Assembly: GCF_032854445.1 (NCBI RefSeq)
Contig: NC_088305.1
Location: 19,081,717-19,145,716 of the forward strand
From: Liolophura sinensis
Lineage: Eukaryota; Mollusca; Polyplacophora; Chitonida; Chitonidae
Direction of reading: 5' to 3'
Length of the DNA stretch: 64,000 nucleotides
Shown here: positions 1-16,448 of the stretch, piece by piece
Layout: each line of letters opens with the position of its first letter
Position numbering within the stretch: the first letter of the stretch is position 1
Position numbers and translations under genes: made by a program
Notes under the pieces: model-generated
Told to the model about the DNA's origin: nothing
Seen by the model: the letters and a program-made list of their open reading frames with translations, nothing else
Database searches by the model: none

Positions 1-57
1 CGCCCTGTTTTCATCTGGTTTTGGCATCAACTTTATATTTTCTTCTCCGAGATCGAT
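1..57. repeat. End of a MITE-like dispersed repeat
   Basis: The first 57 bases are nearly identical to 7823-7877. They are also related to the TTTCATCTGG-containing stretch near 62570-62610. I read this as the right end of a non-autonomous element whose left part lies before the window. Confidence 0.55.
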
Positions 58-1411
58 CCTTAGTAATAACAAACCAAAAATCGAAATCAAAAATGGCAAT
101 TTTTCCTTCAGACGAGGCAGTGAGTTTTTAATTTACAGTATGAAGATCGACGTAAACCAAAAAAAAATATTTCTAAAGAAACTTTCATGTATATATTTCC
201 AGATGCTGACAGAGTTTCATTTTGGTTAACGTTTATTTTCAAAAGTAAAACATAAACGTTATAATGTGATCAGTTTTGGCATATTTTGACAAACTTAAAA
301 TGCGTATTTTTGCCATGGTCCAAGAGACATCCTCCGTAGTACAGTGAACTAACGAAGTGAACATAGAAAACAGGTAGTACCACCACAAAGAGTTCGAATG
401 TTCTTTTTTTTTTTCTTCTTTTTCTTTTTTTTTTTTTGTCTTTGGAAATATACTTTTGCCTAAGTAAAGATATAGGCCACCTTCCATTAAATAAATGTTA
501 TGAATTAAGAATGCATAAGTAGCATGTGGCAACCATAGCAAATCCATATGAATCTTCCTTAGGAGAGCACGTGGTCGGCCATCATTGACACTGTCATCCA
601 CGTTATGCGTATAGTGAAATTATTAGGCCGAAAGTTATATTTGTTATATCTGCGTGTATTTCAACTCACTGGTGCATAACTGAGTGCTCAAGACTTTTTC
701 AGGCGGTGATTTTTCCCCCTGTTTTTGATTTGATGACTTATATATTGCTTCGGTGCATGTTTGGAGCTTTAAAAAACGCGTACTTCTTTTCCTACCAGTG
801 TGTCGGCATCTGTCACTCAAAGTTATAGTCAGTTTCGATTCTTAAGGTGCATAGTATCATGAGAAGGGGCCGATTGCCCGCCTTACCATGTCAGGTCCTT
901 TCAGCACCAAAATTTTGTCAAATAATTTAGTTTCTAAATAACCTAAAACCAGTTTCCTATCTTTAGCCAGCAAACCATTATCATTTAGATTATTATATAG
1001 CCATTTCCAAATCATCCTGAGGATCGACCAGCCAAGAAATAGACAGACAGAGCGACTTAATATATAGAGCTGCTTAATTACTTGTCACAACTACAGATAT
1101 AGATAGCAAATTGTGGTATGTATGTATGTATTATTGCAACAGGTGCGCGCGCAGGCCACATCACGAGGTGACGCTGACACGACACAGGGGTCACGCTCTA
1201 CAGTACAGCTGACCCACATCAGCTGACCAAGTCAAACGATCTTAACCTATTCGTCCGCCCACTGCATAAACCTCCTTGTCACATCCAGGTGGATCTGTCT
1301 CTCGATCGTATCACAACACAGATTTAACGCGTTCTTACGCGTCTGAAGAGGCACAGACAAGGCCTTTGCTGTCACCAAGTGCGGACATCAGTATAACGTC
1401 GTTCAGTGAGA
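58..1411. other. Non-coding region upstream of the SDR gene
   Basis: No convincing coding exon is visible. The stretch is AT-rich, with poly-T/poly-A tracts near 400-440. From about 1140 it becomes GC-richer and contains short TGACC/GGGTCA-like words and CAGCTG boxes just before the first coding exon, so the promoter and 5'UTR of the dehydrogenase probably lie in roughly 1130-1411. No TATA box or initiator could be fixed. Confidence 0.35.
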
Positions 1412-4400
1412 ATGGATGGTCAACATGAGCCATCAGATCCCCCCACCAACGGGCTGACTGACCACGGAGCGATTCTCCTTACCGGCGGCACCACTGGAAT
1501 CGGGCTGGGCACAGCCCAGGAGCTCGTGCTACTCGGTTTTCGCAAGTTCATCTTAGGGTATGCTACACATGACGAACACGCCAATGTGGCCAAAAGTAAC
1601 CTGGAACAGAACAAAGGGGTTAAGGTGGTTCTGGTCAAAGGTGAGTGAGCATATACGGCTATTTGCTGTCTGTATGTAGATGTAGGCCTGGTCAAATTTT
1701 CGATCCTAATGATAGGCCTATGGTGGCTGTTTAATTCGGCCCTCCTCTCTCGTACAGAGGGAGTAAGACTTGAAGACACGGTAACTGGACTACTTAGTAC
1801 AAGGCTGCATTGGCTGCCCTATCATGGCGACCACATTTTCTCATTCGGGAGACGGCTCTGCCCGGTTTCCTCCCACCATAATGGTGTCGGCCGTCGTATA
1901 AGTGAAATATTTTTGAGTATGACGTAAAACACCAATCAAATCAAATCAAATCAAATCAAATCTCATTTGGGAAAGGTAATTAACAAGCACTATAGACAGG
2001 GATAAAATAAGTAAGGTATAATTCACCACACTTTATCATACAGAAGGAGTAATTCACCACACTTTATCATACAGAAGGTGTAATTCACCACACTTACTCA
2101 TACACAAGAGGTCCGTCAGTAACCGCACATATATGATTAGCTTGCCAACGCGGCGAAATGACCCAAGAGCGTCTCACTAATGCGGTCGCTCTAAGTTCAA
2201 GTCCAGCACATGCTGGCTTCCTGTCCGACCATACGTGGGAAGTAATCTGCGGATGGTCGTGGGTTTCCGACGGGCTGAGCACCATCGTATCAATAAAATA
2301 TTCTTAAGAACGGCGTAGAAACACCAATCAATATAAATTTTTAAAAATCATACATCAGAGATAACTAACCACATTTTCTTCTCTAGGAAGGGTAATTATT
2401 AAGCGCTAGACACTGATAAAAATGAACAATCTTTGAACTGGCCGTCCCATCAACCACACTTTTCCATACATGACAAGGGGTAATTGCCATACATTCTCTT
2501 ACAGGAATGGTAATTAACCACACATCTTTCTGCAGGATAAGTAAATCAACCACACATTGTCTACGGCAATTGTATGATTACCAGCATTTCCTCATACCGG
2601 AGGAGTAATTGACCATCCTCTTCGAACATACGTGGGAAGTCATCTGCAGATGGTCGTGGGTTTCCTCCGAACTGGGCACCGTCGTATAAATTAAATATTC
2701 TTGAGTACGGCGTAAAACACCAATCAAAATAAATTTAAAAAGTCATACACGAGAGGTAAAAACACATTTTCTCATGCAGGAGGGGTAATTAGTAATCGCT
2801 AGACCCAATATAAAGTAAACGCCATTTTAGTCTGAACCAAATTTAAAACCCGGTTTAAATTCTAATAGACTTTTGAACAACTGGGCCCAGGAGTTTAAAT
2901 CAATTTTCTTGAACTGGTCGACTTGAGTATATGACTGTCCCACCAACCTCACTTCTCATCTACAGGGTGTGTCATTAACAGTTGCTAGTAGTTCAGTTTC
3001 CTACCTTACCAATATTATCTTGTTTCTACTTTAATTAGAACTTGGAGAGGTCACCTGTAGAAAATGTTTTATAACACAGTGAAGTTTATAGTTTTAATAC
3101 TGTATACAGACATATCTGTATTGGATTGGTACGGGGGATGTTACTCGTAAACAGCTATCTACGGCAATACACGGAAATATATATGGTGTCGAAAGGAGGC
3201 GCCTACTGTCCACATTTACTAGTATATAATAATTAACAAAATGATTAAATGTCACGCTTGAGAAACTGATACAGGAAAGAATTGAATATTCTTATTTAAA
3301 GAACGTATTATCCGATAAACTAAATTTTCACCTATACGTGTTTTTTTTTGTTTGTCTTTTTTTTTTGTTGTTGTTTGTTTTTTGTTTTGTCAGTTTTTCT
3401 GGGTAGAGGATACCGGAGTGCATAAAACACAGACCTTGAACAAGTTACTTACAAACTTTCCCGCATATGACTTAGGCCTATAGATGAGTCGGCATGTCAG
3501 GGGTCAGGGACGAGACAGGATGGGGGCTCACACAAACTAACGCAGCTGAAATGCGAAATTTTTCGGTTCATACTGGCCATCTCGGACAGCCGGGTCTGTC
3601 GGCCCAACGGCGCCGTTAGCAGCTGGCGTGAAATCATGCACTTTCTCTTGAACATATCAAAAAGTCAACCGAGCATGACCACCTTTTTTAGCTAATGTTG
3701 CTGGATGTGTTTCCATGACATTTTATCACCATGGTAGTTCCTAACCTCCAGGAAGGTCAGTGACAAGACTGGGCCAGAAGTTTCCATTTCTACCCAATAA
3801 AATTCTGATATTTTTCACGAGGTGCAAAATAGCCATGCAAAAATATAAATGTATCAACAACCTATAAAGTCAATGTCAACTCCTCAATTCGGGGGCAAAT
3901 TTTGCACCCAAGTGCGCACGTGTGATCAAAGGAGATGTCGAAGAAAAGTTCAGGTGAACTTCTATTGCATATTCGCTGGAAAACACTTAAGATTCACTAA
4001 TATGGTAGGGTAAAGCTCACGTTGAACACTGAATTCGCTGTGCCAGTGAATATCGCATAGGTAAGCTCAACAGTTACATGCCAGATATACCAGAAGTTTT
4101 CCCCATTTGGGAATCTCCCCGCCATTTTCCCCAAATCCAAATGCGAAACCACAATGCAGTGCGTGCGACGGCTTTGTCCACAGCTGTCAATAATAATTGC
4201 ATTTTGTATTCGAGTAATTACACCCAAGAACAATCCCACCGACAGTCTCGAATGTTAGACTTATCTATTTTCACTGGTTTTGTATTCGAGTTACTACCGC
4301 GAAGAAAGATTACACTGACAATCTCGTATTGTTGCCTGATCTGTACTGGCCATCAACACTGATTTACATGCTTCAAAGAACTGATCTTCACCTCCATGGG

Positions 4401-5667
4401 AAAAAAAAATTCGACACCTAAACTTTTAATACCCTGTCTGGGGCCTCCGTGGCTCAGTCGGTTAGCGCGCTAGCGCAGCGTAATGACCCAGAAGCCGCTC
4501 ACCAATGCGGTCGCTGTGAGTTCAAGTCCAGCTCATGCTGGCTTTCTCTCCGGCCATAAGTGGGAAGGTCTGACAGCAACCTGCGGATGGTCGTGGGTTT
4601 CCCCAGGGCTGTGCCCGGTTTCCTCCCACCATAATGCTGGCCGCTGTCGTATAAGTGAAATATTCTTAAGTACGGCGTAAAACACCAATCAAATAAATAA
4701 ATAAATATCCTGTCTCTCCACGGCTACACCATAATACGCATGGAAGGCAAGATACCCCGCCACTCTAAATAACAGTTCTGCGATCTCCTGCCATTGGAAG
4801 AAAAGCTAGGAAACGCCAAAATGCGAGCTTGTCCGAGTGAGCTCACAAAGAGTGTACAACTATCAGTGACAGCCTTGAAGAAATATCCTTTTTCGGGATT
4901 ACGACATGTTGCATCTCGTTTCTCGCTGCAACTCGTGCCTTTTGCACTCGAATTAATGTTACCACTAGTCTAGCAAGTCCGAAGTACCGCGTTCCACAAC
5001 CAAGCCAAATCAAATCCAAGACAAGGTCTAACACTACTGATACATCTTAATGCGAAACAGTTCAATTGAAAATTAGCAGATATTTTTGCTTTTTTCAGGC
5101 GATGTGTCCGAAAAGAGAACGGTAGAGGAGATTTTCAAGGTCGTCGACGAGGACTTCGGTGGCTCCTTGTACGCTATTCTCCACACAGCTGGCGTTATGC
5201 CACCCATAAATGATGAAGACCCAGAGAAAACGTTTGAGGCCTTCACAAAACTGTACCCGAAGGCTTTTTGGCGGCTGGTGGAGCGAGGAGTGCCTTATAT
5301 GGAGAAGTCACCACACGGAGGTCGGATCGTAGTACTTTCCAGCCCTGGGGTCAACCTAATGTCCTCACCTAGACCCTTCTACCTAATGGCTGGTTGCGGA
5401 AAGGCGGCGCTTGAGTACTTGACCCGGCACTACGCACTCGTATTGGCCCCCAAACGTATCACGTGCAATGTGGTGATCCCGGGTATTACAAAGACTAAGG
5501 CGTGGAAGGAAATAGACCCCACGGAACTTGCCGAAAGACGGTGTCTCATGAAGGAAGTCATCCAACCGGAGGATGTCGGAGCAGCACTGGCATTTCTCGT
5601 CTCCCCAAAAGCGCGTTTTATCACCGGTGCGTTTCTACCAGTCGATGGGGGACTTATGTTTGTGTGA
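1412..5667 (+). CDS. Short-chain dehydrogenase/reductase (SDR), two coding exons
   Basis: The model joins 1412-1640 and 5099-5667 and gives 265 residues, the usual length of a classical SDR. Donor CAAAG|GTGAGT and acceptor TTTTTTCAG|GC restore the frame through Gly77. The N-terminal Rossmann nucleotide motif is TGGTTGIGLG (residues 24-33). The NNAG region reads HTAG (105-108). A Ser pair sits at 157-158, Tyr171 is 13 residues after Ser158 as in active SDRs, and the C-terminal signature reads TGAFLPVDGG (252-261). Tyr171 is followed by Lys only at 178 (YX6K, not YX3K), so activity is uncertain. The start is the first in-frame ATG; a GTG lies six bases upstream. There is no signal peptide. The 3.46-kb intron holds several SINE fragments. 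Substrate cannot be inferred. Confidence 0.85.
1854..1962 (+). repeat. SINE-1 tail fragment
   Basis: This is a 5'-truncated copy of the most frequent SINE here. It shows the CCTCCCACCATAAT core, a GTCGTATAAGTGAAATATT block and a simple A-rich CAAAT repeat tail. Confidence 0.8.
2005..2110. repeat. Short minisatellite in the SDR intron
   Basis: About three copies of a roughly 30-bp unit containing TAATTCACCACACTT and TCATACA lie in tandem. Looser relatives of the unit continue at intervals to about 2610. Confidence 0.6.
2155..2341 (+). repeat. SINE-1, partial, diverged
   Basis: It starts inside the tRNA-like head (TGACCCAAGAG, then AGTTCAAGTCC as B box), runs through a shortened core, and ends with ACACCAATCAAT and an A-rich tail. 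Confidence 0.75.
2624..2740 (+). repeat. SINE-1 body/tail fragment
   Basis: It holds the CATACGTGGGAAG to GGCGTAAAACACC part of SINE-1. The CCACCATAAT segment is deleted, a deletion shared with the copy at 2155-2341. The two may derive from one subfamily. Confidence 0.7.
4440..4707 (+). repeat. Full-length tRNA-derived SINE-1
   Basis: The head GGCCTCCGTGGCTCAGTCGG with TTAGCGCGC is an A-box-like tRNA start, and AGTTCAAGTCC is a good B box, so the element carries an internal pol III promoter. A conserved body (CCTCCCACCATAAT) and a 3' AAATAAATAAATA tail follow. CCTGTCT-like words flank both ends, suggesting a decayed target-site duplication. It serves as the reference for other copies here. 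Confidence 0.9.
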
Positions 5668-6167
5668 CTCGGTGTGAAGGCGATGCCTATGCGACATTTG
5701 TGGGGGAGAAAAGCCTCTACGGACTGGCTTAAAGGCGGTGTCCCATGATGGAGGATGTCCGGCGGATGTCAGGGCAGCATATGCATCAAATAATACACCA
5801 ATCAAATCAATAAATAAATTAGTTAAACACCCAGATTAAGAACATATTGTTATACCCCTCTCGGGCAAAAATCCCATATTTTAGGGAATTTCCTGACAGC
5901 AGAAGTATCAAACCAATCAGTTAAGGTTTATTTGTGTTAGCTATTTGTCAGTTCGGTGATAGAAACTCCGATATTTTTACTCAGGTATATAATGCTTACA
6001 GGGATACGAATCGACGCTTATTGGGTAACAGTTGAGATAGGGTTTCGTGGGTTGATTCTTGCAGCATTGGTTACGAGTTGCGGAGTGGGGTACCTCTTAT
6101 CGAGCTACGCGGTTCCGAGAGTTACGGAGAGAAACAGTCCCAAAGTGTGTCGTATTGACGGTGAATA
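5668..6167. other. SDR 3' flank with MITE-like fragment
   Basis: No gene is seen. A SINE-type tail (CACCAATCAAATC) lies near 5790. At 5988-6062 a segment resembles one arm of the hairpin element at 9353-9536. From 6060 to 6165 the sequence is inverted relative to parts of the 6925-7390 repeat block (GTTACGGAGAGAAACAGTCC here, its complement there). Confidence 0.5.
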
Positions 6168-6437
6168 GTGAGTGAGTGAGTGCTTGGGGTTTAATCTCGT
6201 GCTCAACAATTTTTGAGTCCAACGAAGGAATCCTTAGAGTGCATGTAATTAAATCGATTTCCACCGCTCTTTTATCTAGTGCTGTTTCACTGAGACGCTT
6301 TACCGAAGGCAAGTAAGCAGCCCCGCCCGAGCTATTATACTGATACGGGTCAACCAGTCGTTGCACTATCCCCTTCATACTGAACTGCCAAGCGAAGAAG
6401 TTACAACTTCCTCTTTTAAGGTCTTAGGTGTGACTCG
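6168..6437 (-). repeat. SINE-2, reverse orientation
   Basis: This is the second SINE family here. Read on the minus strand it contains GAAGTTGTAACTTCCTC-like, GACCCGTATCAGTATAAT and AGATAAAAGAGCGGTGG blocks and ends in the CACTCACTCAC tail typical of the family. The tRNA-like head is mostly missing. Confidence 0.8.
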
Positions 6438-6577
6438 TCTCTCCAGCAACCTGCGGATGGCCGTGGGTTCCCCCAGGGCTCGGCCCGATTTCCTCCCACC
6501 ATAATGCTGGCCGCCGTCGTATAAGTGAAATATTCTAGACTACGGTGTAAAATATCAATCAAATAAATAAATAAATA
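6438..6577 (+). repeat. SINE-1 3' half
   Basis: A 5'-truncated copy from CAGCAACCTGCGGATGG to the AAATAAATAAATA tail, abutting the inverted SINE-2 at 6168-6437. Confidence 0.8.
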
Positions 6578-7022
6578 GGTATGAATCGACTCAGAATTGA
6601 CCCTGAATCTACCGCCTCCCCAAACGTGCGTTCACAGTCACACTGAATCTTCCCTATAAAATAAATTGATGTCATCCGCATGTTCCTACAAATTAACTAA
6701 CCTGTTCTTAGGTTGGCCTCACCAAAAATAGTCTGCCAATGACACAAACTGACAGAACCATTTTTGAGGGCCTACAGGACTGCGGCCATCATCTCGATAA
6801 CTCACTGTTATGATATAGGCTCGGGAAATGAGATTCGTTTTCACTAGCAGACGTACCTGAATGCCATGCACCCTAACAGGTTAGTAACACAGGGACCACA
6901 CGGTTGAGGTTGGTCGATGCTAGGGAAGGCTTAATGTGCGTGTGAACAGCGGTAAATGTTCCTCGCCATCAATCCGACACATTCGGGACTGTTTCTCTCC
7001 GTAACTCTCCTAACAGCGTTCG

Positions 7023-7085
7023 ATATCAACTGACGTTATTTTGTGGAACTTGTACATATTTGACAGGTTAAATCTCAGCTCTGCT
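7023..7085 (-). pseudogene. METTL5 last-exon fragment, copy 1
   Basis: On the minus strand this matches the METTL5 terminal exon at about 8835-8899, with the GAGCTAAGATTTAACCTGTC-like and ACAAGTTTCA-like segments recognisable. It has no splice acceptor or stop of its own, so it is a duplicated fragment, not a gene. Confidence 0.75.
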
Positions 7086-7175
7086 ACGGATGATTTAATG
7101 TGCGTGTAAGCAGCGGTAAATGTTCCTTGCCATCAATCCGATACATCTGGGACTGTTTCTCTCCGTAACTCTCCC

Positions 7176-7231
7176 AACTGAAGACATCTTTTGGAACTTG
7201 TACATATTTGACACATTAAATCTTAGCTCTG
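7176..7231 (-). pseudogene. METTL5 last-exon fragment, copy 2
   Basis: A second, shorter and more diverged copy of the same METTL5 terminal-exon segment lies in the second unit of the tandem block. It retains GAACTTGTACATATTTGACA and TCTTAGCTCTGCT on the + strand. Confidence 0.7.
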
Positions 7232-7440
7232 CTTGGGAAGATTTAATGTGCGTGTGAACAGCGGTAAATGTTCCTTGCTATCAACCCCACATGTATTTGG
7301 GGCTGTTTGGCTCCATAACTCTGACAACAGCGATGCTCAATAAGAGCTAACCCACTCCGCAACTACCTTGGTTACGCTTGAATAAAAGACACGGCCAGTA
7401 TAATTCCCAGGGAACAGGTCGAGAGATCAAAATATCTGCG

Positions 7441-7877
7441 CAATGTTAAAGGTGGAGAAAACAAAAAGTTCAGATGAAAGAGTCGAAAAATTAGTGGTAA
7501 ATGTGGTCAATTTTTTTTTGGTGGGGGGAGGGGGCATTTTTACTGCTTAATGAATATATTTGCACTAGAACTTGGTCTTTTCAGCTAAGGAATGTGTTCA
7601 ACCTGGATTTTGATAATATTCATAGACCACAAAATTACATTCAAATTTATTGGACATGCATCACATCCTTATTTAGACAACTGTCATCCAAAAAGAATAT
7701 ACACCAAATTGTGGTCCGAAATACCCACCATACCAAATATTTTTAAATGTCCTTTTCTCCTGAAACAAAAAACCTAAAAAAAAAAAAATAAGAAAAATAA
7801 AATATTAAAAGCCAAAAGATTTCGCCCTGTTTTCATCTGGTTTTGGCATCAATTTTATGTTTTCTTCTCCGAGATCG
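7441..7877. mobile_element. MITE-like element with inverted ends
   Basis: The left end (GGTGGAGAAAACAAAAAG, CAGATGAAAG) is roughly the reverse complement of the right end (TTTCATCTGG, TTTATGTTTTC), giving imperfect terminal inverted repeats around a 440-bp AT-rich interior with no coding capacity. The right end is shared with 1-57. Related sequence lies near 62470-62640. Confidence 0.5.
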
Positions 7878-8755
7878 GTTTCCTTTCGCTTCGCTGCAGT
7901 AAGACTCTTGACTGACTCGAACACAGCAGGTCGTCGGAACCACTTCCAGGTTAGTCCTGACTAAATAGGCCTCCTGTACACGCCTATACCAGTATATAAC
8001 CTATACCTTAGGCTAATAAAAATTTATCTTGGAAACGTCAACCGGCCTAATCCCATGCATCTCAACTACGCTGAACAGACTGAAAATAAAGCATTCGGAC
8101 ACCAGTTTTGACCACTAGGTATCCCAGCACTGTTGCAAATCGCAGAGAATATTACCTCAGTAAGCCCTGGCGTTGATTGACAGCTGCATACATGACCTTC
8201 CGTCAACACGTTGCGTCATGAAACGCCATATATGGAATGTAACCTTTTATCCACAACTTGTCGTCTCCAAATACGGCAGATTGTTGTAGCATTTTTGGTT
8301 ACTTATGCCTACGATTAGCAACAGAAATGTCAGGCCGAAATGTGACTTTTGTGGGGAAGATACGCCTGGAATGGACAAATAAATGGCAGAATATGTTGGA
8401 TGGCATCAGTAGAGGAGATCTGTGTCAAAATTGCTGGTAGAATGCTATTTTTGGAGTCGATTCAGCGTAGGTAATATGGGGTTAGACAGGGCGGCATTTT
8501 TTACCATTCCTTTTATAATGCTTAGAGAAATGGTATAAACACCAGCGATCCACTAATTTGACCCAAGGCCTGTGGGCAAGTTGAGAAAAAAATAAATAAA
8601 TAAATAAATAAATAACGCCTCTTTCATTTGCTCCTTACCACGTTACTTTGGTGGAAAATTCTTAACAAAAGACTAAGAACGATCAAACCTGTCCATTTAG
8701 AGTGACAATGGCCGGAACGCGCAATTTATCCATGAAGACAGCTTTATTTGACCTG
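7878..8755. other. Non-coding region downstream of METTL5
   Basis: I see no gene. A short AAAT microsatellite lies near 8585-8615. The METTL5 3'UTR and polyadenylation site, read leftward, probably lie in the right part, but no signal was placed with confidence. Confidence 0.35.
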
Positions 8756-14621
<5,866 letters not shown>

Positions 14622-15090
14622 TCAAATATGTCTTCCTGTAAAAAAAACGTCAGCAAATAACGAAGAACATATTACATCGAAATAAGCCACAGACATGTTT
14701 GCCAATTCATTATGTAACTCTGAAGAAAGTCACGCCTTTCATTGAGGAAGCTAGACCTATAATTCGACCTACATTTAAACCATCATTCGGAAATACAGGC
14801 CTTTGAGAAAACCAAGGTCTAGTTTGGCTCTCATCAGTTTTCTCCAGCTTCTCTGGAGAACCACTGCTTTGGTAGTTACACTACCTTATCATAATAATCA
14901 GGTGACCTTTGCAACAAAATGTTCACATTATAAGCAGGCCTAACCGGCCTAGCTTGTGAAAGGAAATTTTTCAAACAAAGAATCTACAAATGTTAAACCT
15001 GGGGTTTGCTCATTTGCAATCATAATCATCTGGATTCAGCTCGACTATCAATATAGTTGAGCTACATGTTATCTTATGCTTGTGTACAAA

Positions 15091-15220
15091 CATGGATGGT
15101 CGTGGGTTTCCTCGGGGCTCTGCCCGGTTTCCACCCACCATAATGCTGGCCGTCGATGTACAAGTGAAATATTCTTGAGTACGGTGTAAAAACACCAATC
15201 AAATAAATAAATAAATAAAT
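15091..15220 (+). repeat. 5'-truncated SINE-1 with 13-bp TSD
   Basis: The copy begins at GGATGGTCGTGGGTTTCC and ends in an AAATAAATAAATA tail. TTGTGTACAAACA flanks it on both sides (about 15080-15092 and 15220-15232), marking a clean target-site duplication and 5' truncation at insertion. Confidence 0.85.
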
Positions 15221-15235
15221 TGTGTACAAACAGAG

Positions 15236-15388
15236 ATTGTGGATGGTTGTATGTTTCCCACAAGCTCTGTTCGGTTTCCTCATACCAAAATGTTGGCCGC
15301 TACTATATAAGTGAAAGTTTCGTTTACCCAGTAAATGCGTAAAAAAGCTTAAGAGTATGACATAAAATTCAAATCAAATAAATAAATA
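15236..15388 (+). repeat. SINE-1, older diverged copy
   Basis: It has the same layout as the neighbouring copy, but is diverged and carries an insertion (about 20-30 bp) between GTGAAAG and the ACATAAAATTC tail. Confidence 0.65.
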
Positions 15389-15974
15389 TGCATACTTGTA
15401 CCAGATATGATCAATATTACAGCAGAATGACATGGTACACGATCTCACAATGAGTGTCAACTTCAGTTAATGAGCGCACTTTCAAGCATTTGATTGAGAC
15501 TTCTTTTCAATTTTAGCAATTCCCCTCAAACATACCTACGGTAATCGACACCTTGGTATTCTTGAAGAACAGATGCTAAATAGTCTGATAACAGAGTATT
15601 TCTGTGTGACAACAACATTAAACAAAACATCCACGAGCAAACAAAATCCAAGCAGCTAACTGACATGTGTTATTGGGGGCTGCCATTTTATGTCACGTGG
15701 TACACAATCAGTTCAGTGAAACTATAACCAGAACTTAAAACGAAAACACTTCGCTGGATTTTAAAATTGAATCACAGAAAAAAATCAAACGCGGTAGTAA
15801 GTCTAATAATAATTTACTGTTTTAAAGTGATTATCATACAAAACGCGGCTAAATGATGTTTGAAAAATTATTTTCATGAGAATGATTTCCGGATATAGCA
15901 ATCATGTCCTAATTTTGTAAAGATTTGACGATTCAAGTGCGTTAGTTTCCAATTTGTGGTAAATTTGCCAACAG

Positions 15975-16055
15975 TACTCGTCAGCCTACATCCACGAGGG
16001 GAACGGAAGTACATCCACCAGGAGAACGGACATCCATCAGGAGGACGGTGTAGTG
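15975..16055 (+). repeat. Short satellite-related motifs at outer edge of array A
   Basis: Three close copies of a CATCCAC/T-C/G-AGGA/GGGACGG-like word lie about 22 bp apart, shorter than the 53-bp spacing of the main array. The complement of the same arrangement appears at 32170-32218 beyond array B. Confidence 0.55.
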
Positions 16056-16448
16056 CGCATGACCACACATATGGCGCGAAATGTAAAGTAGTGGGATATA
16101 GTTACACATTTGTGTTCACTAAAAAGACATAGGCCTACGGATTATATCACTGTATATCTCATACTATTCACTTAAATTTTATTTACTACAGGGCTTCTCC
16201 AAATAATCGAACTATAGACAACAGATGATGAATAAGACAAGGTATCTTATAAATTATCGCTATAAATTATCGAACTATCGAAGACAGATGATGAATAAGA
16301 CAAGGTATTCTATATCATAAGGACCCAACAGACCACGGCCTCTCCAGACCCATTGTCCCGACATGCGGTTCATAGGCCTGTAGGACTATACAATATACAG
16401 GTACTTGGCAAGACGGTTGTTTTCCACCGGCATCTATATAAAATGTGC
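16056..16448. other. Spacer between METTL5 side and array A
   Basis: No gene is seen. It contains a local near-duplicate of about 45 bp (CGAACTATAGACAACAGATG near 16210 and CGAACTATCGAAGACAGATG near 16270). Confidence 0.4.

Larger units (their letters stand above)
6925..7340. repeat. Tandem repeat carrying METTL5 exon fragments
   Basis: Two and a half copies of a roughly 150-160-bp unit lie in tandem. Each starts near TTTAATGTGCGTGTGAAC and contains CAGCGGTAAATGTTCC and GGACTGTTTCTCTCCGTAAC. The first two copies also contain a piece resembling the coding part of the METTL5 last exon (7023-7085 and 7176-7231). The block is partly inverted relative to 6060-6165. Confidence 0.75.

Noticed and set aside
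239-601. 120-codon minus-strand ORF near the window start
   Set aside because: Low-complexity Lys/Glu run from a poly-T tract, with no splice sites or family resemblance.
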